Shown in pieces: positions 60,901-64,000 of a DNA stretch of 64,000 nt. How positions within the stretch are numbered: position 1 is the stretch's first letter; each line of letters opens with the position of its first letter. The DNA comes from Icerya purchasi. Its lineage: Eukaryota; Arthropoda; Insecta; Hemiptera; Monophlebidae. The notes under the pieces were generated by a model, which saw only the letters and a program-made list of their open reading frames with translations, made no database searches and was not told the origin of the DNA. Where the stretch lies: positions 501,973,352 to 502,037,351 of the forward strand of contig CM077115.1 of the NCBI GenBank assembly GCA_039619475.1. The letters run 5' to 3'. The position numbers and the translations under genes were made by a program.

Positions 60901-61099
60901 TTTGAATTAATTTACATATTTTTACTTCGAAAAGAAAAAAAAAAAATGACGATACGTAATTTAAATTAAAATAATTCGATTAACTCACGATTTTGTGCTG
61001 TATTTCCGGCCGATTACAATTTCTGGATCCTCTCGTTTGATTACCCGTAATGCGGTAGGGGCTGTCAACAGACCGCATACTTTATGTTCTTGTATTACT
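36861..61099 (-). CDS. ACSS3: ACSS3, short-chain acyl-CoA synthetase (C-terminal 7 exons, 5' incomplete)
   Basis: Exons 61099-60989, 53737-53665, 51004-50878, 50634-50489, 40366-40144, 40064-39871 and 36956-36861 join in phase throughout to about 322 residues plus stop. Family knowledge: ACSS3 is a mitochondrial adenylate-forming enzyme that activates propionate (and acetate) to acyl-CoA. Seen in order: TAPTALRVIKREDP; LFVAGEYCDLET; the adenylation motif VPVLNHWWQTETG with PITATC; IAIKLPLPPGTM; YYDTMDAGYVDE; the hinge motif ARDDDVINVAGHRLS; and the catalytic-lysine motif ALPRTRSGK in the sixth exon. The ATP-binding P-loop part (YTSGTTG type) is not in the window, so the gene continues beyond 64000. 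Introns range from 79 nt to 10.1 kb; the long ones are full of transposons. Confidence 0.93.
36988..37060. repeat. Short minisatellite GATACAACGATATAAT
   Basis: Imperfect tandem copies of a roughly 15-bp unit (ATACAATG, ATACAACGATATAATG, ATACAACGATGCAACG). It lies in the last ACSS3 intron. Confidence 0.6.
37905..38447 (+). pseudogene. RTE-type LINE 3' end with (GAA)n tail
   Basis: The frame reads MNRLEACEIWLLRRMLRIP, EREIMEIIKSRKAAYLGHIL and RGQKYVIPKLMITG. It then shifts frame to WLRNLRQWNGIEDAETIFR near 38190. Translation ends at a tail that has become a GAA microsatellite (38326-38447). Typical C-terminal end of the insect RTE ORF, opposite in strand to ACSS3. Confidence 0.82.
38326..38447. 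repeat. (GAA)n microsatellite, about 40 units
   Basis: About 122 bp of uninterrupted GAA/AAG, starting exactly at the 3' end of the LINE fragment. Confidence 0.95.
38835..38945 (-). repeat. tRNA-like SINE fragment (tentative)
   Basis: On the minus strand, CACGTAGTTGTTTAAGCAGCG (weak A box) and CTGGTTCGGACCCC (B box GGTTCGGACCC) are spaced as in a tRNA head. No complete tRNA fold. Confidence 0.35.
39291..39700 (-). pseudogene. LINE 3' end with poly(A) tail
   Basis: A 25-nt T run at 39291-39315 is a poly(A) tail read on the minus strand, preceded by GACTAGCACCCC. Upstream minus-strand frames contain VCDADHVFIKC and LGLPTPHCAS, resembling the Cys/His C-terminus of RNase-H-bearing LINEs. Heavily decayed. 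Confidence 0.5.
39871..40064 (-). CDS. ACSS3: ACSS3 exon with catalytic lysine
   Basis: 194 bp after a 79-nt intron (acceptor taacaag). It encodes ELVQLVRELIGPIAAFHLA and ALPRTRSGKLARKS. The lysine of RTRSGK is the residue that catalyses adenylation in this superfamily. Donor AAG|gtaata, phase 0. Confidence 0.92.
40144..40366 (-). CDS. ACSS3: ACSS3 exon with hinge motif
   Basis: The acceptor is cgctatag, 223 bp. It encodes GYYDTMDAGYVDEYNYVYV, then ARDDDVINVAGHRLS, the hinge between N- and C-terminal domains, and VVGVPETTKGEIPLCLYV. It ends AAT G before a gttagc donor. Confidence 0.93.
41420..44100 (+). pseudogene. RTE/BovB-type LINE endonuclease relic (CFDP2-like), split by a hAT element
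   Basis: Left part: MDLRISSPAGEDEGLL, VKWDEKGDFWNGEYRGIYTG, VEIILKGDVGCRILSYYQIS and VIMVKIQIKPKDTI. After the hAT insertion the same frame family resumes at 43476: VVQVYMPTSTYCDQIIEETYEQ, then WDWNAVVREGKDGW (endonuclease GDWNAVVGEG), KMPSDKRRYQIDHIMVKQRF-like residues, and YPGADIDSD. Such proteins are often annotated as craniofacial development protein 2-like but are LINE endonucleases. Stops and shifts show it is dead. It lies in the 10-kb ACSS3 intron. Confidence 0.82.
41821..43467 (-). mobile_element. hAT element with perfect 8-bp TSD, transposase relic
   Basis: Ends CAGGGGCGGATC, inverted at the right (GATCCGCCCCTG), flanked by GACACAAT at 41813-41820 and 43468-43475. The interior minus-strand frames include TLPITSCEAKRSFFRMSYIE followed by NYRLNHLSVLSINYD, the hAT-family C-terminal dimerisation block. 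Stops are frequent. The insertion divides the RTE endonuclease relic. Confidence 0.9.
44110..45155. other. Intronic sequence, mostly unassigned
   Basis: Possible continuation of the decayed RTE relic to about 44200; otherwise AT-rich with a poly-A run near 44832. No gene seen. Confidence 0.35.
45160..45500 (+). pseudogene. LINE reverse transcriptase fragment
   Basis: Frames read PPSWNTFIIIPIPKPHSFSY, then CVRKLFENLMNKYLVWWLEH, SNLLPNNVFGFRPRRGPPDC and ISKFLSDVYMSF. These match RT fingers/palm motifs (PIPKPGK, RKLFE, NQFGFRRGR). It breaks off before the catalytic ADD box. A frameshift joins the first two blocks. Confidence 0.75.
45501..46655. other. Unassigned intronic sequence
   Basis: Somewhat less AT-rich than its surroundings. 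Minus-strand frames near 45975-46340 are open for about 120 codons (Ser/Asn/Phe-rich), but no family was recognised and no splice context was found. Confidence 0.3.
46659..48480 (-). pseudogene. I/R1-type LINE with RNase H domain, 3' part
   Basis: Reading down the minus strand: NGLRQGSALS (RT QG box) near 48390; DDLNISLTSSNPSYA near 48270; then KLSWRSHLLSVKKK and ITTLKYLSH...LTLFQSLILRRLSYGCSLY (thumb). An RNase H domain follows with DGAKSCSGSESSPTA, SVLDAELYGI and ILIVSDSRAAL. The 3' end is a poly(A) tail (T run 46660-46682). Frameshifts separate the blocks. Confidence 0.8.
48868..49110 (+). pseudogene. Small RTE-type RT fragment
   Basis: The frame reads VNRITYLGSLIQKKG, the YLGSLIxxxG block of RTE RTs, and a shifted frame gives NMQIFLYAAKIRIPRKVSRAA. 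Short and degraded. Confidence 0.45.
49243..49420 (+). pseudogene. Possible piggyBac-like transposase fragment
   Basis: The frame MGLMIYEKVANIKWIKKWWK followed by LLLLHAVTIEKAKSNAILLN recalls the piggyBac segment with SxKWW(K) and a following helix ending NA(Y/F)ILYN. No TTAA ends were found. Tentative. Confidence 0.25.
49421..50488. other. ACSS3 intron sequence
   Basis: AT-rich, with T runs near 49480, 49785 and 50070. No coding block seen. Confidence 0.4.
50489..50634 (-). CDS. ACSS3: ACSS3 exon
   Basis: The acceptor is ggtctag and the donor CCG|gtaagt, 146 bp. It encodes VKILRTDGSE, IAIKLPLPPGTM and FVQTYFTTYP. It is separated from the previous exon by a 243-bp intron. Confidence 0.92.
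50878..51004 (-). CDS. ACSS3: ACSS3 exon with HWWQTETG motif
   Basis: The acceptor is aaatgatag and the donor G|gtacga, 127 bp. It encodes VPVLNHWWQTETGHPITATC and ends PIPGYN. The WWQTETG block is the adenylation-domain motif that contacts the adenine and acyl group in this superfamily. Confidence 0.93.
51657..52943 (+). mobile_element. Mariner element, 1,287 bp, full length with TIRs
   Basis: TIRs TCAGGTGTACAAGTATGAAA (left) and their inverted copy at 52906-52943, both flanked by TA. The size is typical of mariner. It is inserted inside the hAT element at 51438-53309 and carries a broken transposase gene. Confidence 0.93.
51829..52875 (+). pseudogene. Mariner transposase (DD34D), three lesions
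   Basis: The ATG at 51829 opens MTTFMPNKEHSRTALIFCF, an N-terminal HTH region with ERWFRRFKSGNFDV, a second HTH (QLNVNQQAVSNRLREIG), and FLHRIVTGDEK with the first catalytic Asp. A TAG at 52303-52305 replaces the conserved Trp. A one-base loss near 52415 shifts the frame into DQKGVVYYELLKPGE, HDNAPSH (second Asp) and YSPDLAPSDYHLF (third Asp, DD34D spacing). A further shift near 52815 breaks the C-terminus, whose remnant (RWEKCL, SDGAYFE) is still readable. All three catalytic Asp codons survive. Confidence 0.92.
53311..53664. other. ACSS3 intron sequence
   Basis: AT-rich; nothing recognised. Confidence 0.4.
53665..53737 (-). CDS. ACSS3: ACSS3 exon
   Basis: A 73-bp exon with acceptor ttttttttag and donor AAT|gtaagt, encoding LRALFVAGEYCDLETMFW. 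Its leading A completes the TC left by the previous exon (Ser). Confidence 0.9.
54259..54522. mobile_element. hAT-type MITE, 264 bp
   Basis: Left end CAAGGGCGTCGCCAGC; right end, inverted, CATGGGCGTCGCCAAC. Flanks TATACATA and TTTACATA match at 7 of 8 positions. G/C runs lie just inside both ends (GGGGGGG and GCCCCCC). No coding content. Confidence 0.75.
54523..55670. other. ACSS3 intron sequence
   Basis: AT-rich, with a short alternating CG/GC tract (CGCGCGCGTGCGCG) near 54575. No gene or element recognised. Confidence 0.4.
55671..56483 (+). mobile_element. HINE/DINE-1-like element, copy 3 (diverged, with insertion)
   Basis: Starts TAATTACAACATAATTCTTAG with one minisatellite core (ATGTCCCAATTTTGTGTAACG), then about 500 bp of unrelated sequence (55760-56315). 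It resumes with ATAGGATTTTTGTGATTATA, AGTACGTTGTAAATTTTGAT (inverted partner), and ends GAGGCCAAAGTGGCCGAG followed by TA repeats. The GGGGC hairpin of other copies is mutated here. Confidence 0.65.
56600..58262 (-). pseudogene. LINE endonuclease-RT relic (RTE-like)
   Basis: From 58262 down, minus-strand frames give FKGTTSGRTGGIGFLINK, MQIYAPTSSHPNEEVENFYY, GDLHAKIGEKNL (EEP GDWNAKIG), then VIGDYGIGNKNERSERLV, RKWTWKSPNG and NVGRGHRLLRGKIYINVR. The linker follows, and near 56,780 the RT block IQVIREIIIKSEEYEQQLA and AFIDCEKAFDS. It ends before the ADD box. Many stops. Confidence 0.8.
58270..58345 (+). pseudogene. LINE RT ADD-box fragment
   Basis: The frame GINIDGEYSNRLRFADDIILITPS is the RT catalytic block of a second LINE, in the opposite orientation to its neighbour. 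Only about 75 bp are recognisable. Confidence 0.6.
58480..59040 (-). pseudogene. LINE RNase H fragment
   Basis: Minus-strand frames read KGPSGVGSAYFCPSLNYLE, FYAESTAILHAVLFIASS and VLIISDSHSVLQTISSS, matching RNase H motifs (DGSK, AELxAI, SDSxSxL). The remaining sequence (DYVILLIRSLIHNIFLAHSL) follows in frame. The LINE is different from the ones around it. Confidence 0.7.
59080..59680 (-). pseudogene. Jockey-type RT fragment
   Basis: Minus-strand frame: GILYKLKSTTSNNIYKLLEY, then RASILQRNILGPVLFILYTV (QG box degraded), FRDDMCAPTTHEDPVHASTL (ADD box degraded to RDD), followed by IKINHNKIY. Catalytically dead and truncated. Confidence 0.72.
59690..60988. other. ACSS3 intron sequence
   Basis: AT-rich, no recognised gene or element. 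Confidence 0.4.
60989..61099 (-). CDS. ACSS3: ACSS3 exon (first in window)
   Basis: The acceptor is aaattacag and the donor TC|gtgagt, 111 bp. It encodes VIQEHKVCGLLTAPTALR and KREDPEIVIGRKYSTK. It starts with the last base of a split codon, so another exon lies further right, probably outside the window. Confidence 0.9.
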
Positions 61100-61704
61100 C
61101 TGTAATTTAACGATACACGTTTTTATCAGTTGGTGTTTTTCTTCTTTATCATTAAAATATCTTTATTCATTACTATTTTATTCTTAATACGTTAATTATA
61201 ACTTGTTTTTCTTATTTTTATTTTTTTGCGAATGAGTCCTTGAATTAATTCTTAACTGAAAAGAAAATAAATTAACATTATTCCGTTTTTGTAGCGTACA
61301 AGTTAATGATCATACAAAATTGAAACGTAATTAATGTTTTCAAAATTTTAAATACAAAAACGAATGAAAAAATTCCTGTTTATGTATTTTAATAACGGTA
61401 TTGTGTTAGGAAGTTTTTATCGATTTTTTTCGTTCATAATATTGGTTAAAATAAAATTGTTTTGAAAACTTTTATTAATTGCCGATTACATACGAAACAT
61501 TACAGTTACTGTAATAATATTTTTACACAATATCTAAGAATTATAAAATATCGTGCAGACAAAGAGATTAAAAATTTTGTGGCAATTTGTGGTTAATAAA
61601 TTTATAATTTAGTATAAATAATCGCCCGCCACACAAGTACGGTTTTGCTCATGGACTTTGCCTTCAGAAAATGCAGGAAATGACTCAGAGTTAAATGTAA
61701 TGCG

Positions 61705-62358
61705 CAGTAGCCGATCCATGAGGAGGGAAATAGGAGATAGCCCCCTCAAAGAACCATAACCTCGATGAAATAATTTGTTACAACAGAGAAACTTAATTTA
61801 TACTATATAAAAGATTTGTATAAATGTTACAACATATGAATTTAATTATAACTAATTTTAATATTGTTTTCTAGTAAAACTATTAATGTTACGTTTTTAT
61901 TCTGTTTTAAATGCAACTTTTGTCGTTCTTTTTTCTTTTTTATTTATTTTTAATTTTTATTTTGCAATTTTAATTAAAAATAGTTCAATGAGAAATATGT
62001 ATGATTTTTTTTACTTACTCATGAACAAAGAGAATTCGGATCGGATTGCTAATAAAAATAAAAAAGAAGTAAAGTCTAATAAAAATACACTATCTTTCTA
62101 TTCTTTCTAGTAATTTACTATTCAAATTTTAGACTATCATTTTAGCTACAATTTTATAATTTTTTTATTTTTCATCTAAAAATAAAATAAAATTTAAATT
62201 AAATTGTAGTAATTATGTATTTTTAAAACATCTTTAAATTTCCAAAGCACTATTTGATTTTCTTTATGAAGCAAGGTATTTCTCAAATCTACAGTCTTCC
62301 GTATAGGATATAATTATAAAATTTCCCTCCCCAAAATGTCTTTCTGGATCCGTTCCTG
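61705..62358. mobile_element. hAT-type MITE, copy 2 (654 bp)
   Basis: Ends CAGTAGCCGATCC and, inverted, CAGGAACGGATCC, flanked by GTAATGCG (61697-61704) and GTAATGTG (62359-62366); the single difference is a C-to-T at a CpG. The interior aligns with 10460-11071 (shared AACTTAATTTAT, AAAAGATTTGTATAAAT, TGTTTTCTAGTAAAAC). Confidence 0.82.
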
Positions 62359-62639
62359 GTAATGTGACACGTTAGACTTGGCCTGTCACGATATCCCGTA
62401 CGGTTAAACCGGCGGACACCGGCGAACTTGCCTCTGACGTGAATTAGAACACCACGGTTTTGTCTGCGGACTTGCGCTCAGGTTTACTCAAAGATTTCGC
62501 CAGAAGTTTCATCACGTCTTTTTTGGGACTTTAATACTGTTCTCTCCTTTTTTTTTTTGTAATTTCAGTACGATTATTATTATCAATTTAATTTTTATTC
62601 TTTCGTGTTTAGAATTAATTAGTAATTTCTTATAATGAG

Positions 62640-63060
62640 TTCCAATTTGTGACTATGCAATAAAGACACTTTTCGGTTGAGTTTATTAATATGTACAAAA
62701 TCCAAGTCGAGTATTGCAAATCTTTGTAACATTTTCCTATAGCTAGGAATGTTAACGTAGAGCTATCAAACGTTCCTCTGCTGGTATGACTTTCTATTAT
62801 AAGTACATATTTCTTCATTACATCACTTCCTAGTAAAGAAAATAAATAATCAAACGTAATTGGATATATCCTTAAATTTTTCTAAAATTGTGAGGATCGT
62901 TTTCCCGGAGTTCTTTTAGTACAGGTAAAGAACTTAATGGTTTCATCTACTTTGTACGTTTTTGAGCTAGATTATATTGCGTATTCAGCCTACAAATCAT
63001 AGCCCAAGACAAAGCACGTTTTTGTTTTTCACTAAGCATAATAAAAATTACCTTTTCATT
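62640..63060 (-). pseudogene. PIF/Harbinger transposase N-terminal relic
   Basis: Minus-strand frames read LSEKQKRALSWAMICRLNTQ, MKPLSSLPVLKELRENDPHN with FRKI, and then, after a shift, TLTFLAIGKCYKDLQYST. These resemble HARBI1-type blocks (LxxELRxEDPxxFxNFxRM; TLRFLATGxSYxxLxFS). GC-rich subterminal stretches with GCGGACTTGC flank it near 62465 and 63145. Confidence 0.62.
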
Positions 63061-63670
63061 CAATGCGAAAATCACAAATCTAATATAAAACTGTTAAACT
63101 GTCGCGAGATTTTTACAACGGTTCGAGAGGCCGGATAAACGCGCGGACTTGCCTGCAGTTTTCGCCACTAACACCCAGTTAAGTCGGTATAGTTCTGGTT
63201 TGGCAGGTTTGCCCGCAGGTTTACCTCTCGTCGTTGATAAACAGTGACAGTTCTGGCCTGTAAGTTTATCTTATTAATTTATTAATTATCAATCAAAAAA
63301 TTTAATTTTTAATTACAGGTTAATTCCTTATTATTTCTATCGTCTTTTTTATTTCAGCAAATATTCAGGGGTTTGGATAAGCGAGAATTTAGACTTCCAA
63401 AAAGACAATCCTACATTTTACTCTCATACTTGGTTTAAGCAAAGATCTCTTTTTCTTTCTTTTTTTTTTTTTTTATGCTGAATACTGCTTTATAACTAAA
63501 AATATGTTTGAAATTCTTATATACAAACAAAGTACAAAATAATTAAATGTTAAAACAGCTGAATAGGGAACGGACTGAATTTCGTAAAAGTATGAGATAG
63601 AAGTAGTTATTTAAAATGATAGTCAAATCCTTTTTATAAATAAATAAGTATATATATATATATGTATATA

Positions 63671-63932
63671 TTAATTACAACGTAATTCTTAGACCACCCC
63701 CCATTAGAAGAAATGTCCCAATTTTATGTAACGAAAAATGTTCCAATTTTATGTAACGTTTGTTATACTTTATAGGATTTTTGTGTTTATGTTATTATAT
63801 TCAAACGAACCGATTTAGAATTACGTTGTAAATTTTGATCATTTCATACAAAGTATAGAAGAGAAAGAGATAGAAGTGCAAGCAGAAGGGGTCAACGGGC
63901 ACAGACCCTTGCGAGGCCAAAATGGCCGAGTT
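63671..63932 (+). mobile_element. HINE/DINE-1-like element, copy 4 (262 bp)
   Basis: The shortest copy: starts TTAATTACAACGTAATTCTTAG, has two minisatellite cores, then the inverted partner TTAGAATTACGTTGTAAATTT near 63815 and the end GCGAGGCCAAAATGGCCGAG. Exact 15-bp pairing TTACAACGTAATTCT is visible between the subterminal repeats. TA repeats flank both sides. Confidence 0.75.
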
Positions 63933-64000
63933 ATATATATATATACATATATATATATATTTTTAAAATATGGTTGTTCACTGTAATCTTAAAAATAATT

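Overview
This is a eukaryotic, AT-rich, repeat-dense stretch of an arthropod genome. Insect is most likely: the best-preserved repeats are Jockey, RTE, mariner, hAT, Harbinger and Helentron/DINE-1-like elements of the kinds common in insects, and host genes have short exons split by long TE-filled introns. A hemipteran is possible, but the sequence alone does not fix the order. No tRNA or rRNA gene, CRISPR array or prokaryotic operon was found.

Three conserved host genes can be assembled exon by exon, and every splice phase closes. (1) GID4, minus strand, 7274 down to 4213, three exons, 186 codons: substrate receptor of the CTLH/GID ubiquitin ligase. (2) ANAPC4, plus strand, 8531 to 25092, four exons, 771 codons: scaffold subunit of the anaphase-promoting complex. 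(3) ACSS3, minus strand, 61099 down to 36861, seven C-terminal exons (about 322 residues): propionate/acetate-CoA ligase. Its 5' exons lie beyond the right edge. GID4 and ANAPC4 are divergent, with 1.26 kb between start codons, and a Harbinger-type deletion derivative sits in that gap. ANAPC4 and ACSS3 converge across about 11.8 kb of intergenic DNA.

The rest is a transposon graveyard with several datable nestings. 1-4212: a small TIR element and a Tc1/mariner relic with long TIRs. GID4 intron 2: a tRNA-derived SINE and a DINE-1/HINE-like element. ANAPC4 introns: an RTE relic cut by a hAT MITE, a Helentron-type endonuclease relic, a second HINE-like copy, and a 2.8 kb Jockey LINE with an 877-codon open frame and a 12-bp target-site duplication. 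25.4-36.8 kb: mariner, RTE and RNase-H LINE relics, a TIR element and a near-perfect 350-bp palindrome. ACSS3 introns: an RTE relic split by a hAT element (perfect 8-bp TSD), several LINE pieces, a hAT element carrying a nested mariner, a 264-bp hAT MITE and a third HINE-like copy. Right end: a second hAT MITE of the 10.4-kb family, a Harbinger relic and a fourth HINE-like copy.

No coherent new multi-gene system was seen. The most unusual features are the DINE-1-like family with its minisatellite core, the nested insertions, the palindrome, and two host-gene oddities: a GID4 with no visible C-terminal tail, and a 79-nt ACSS3 intron whose retention would remove the catalytic lysine.
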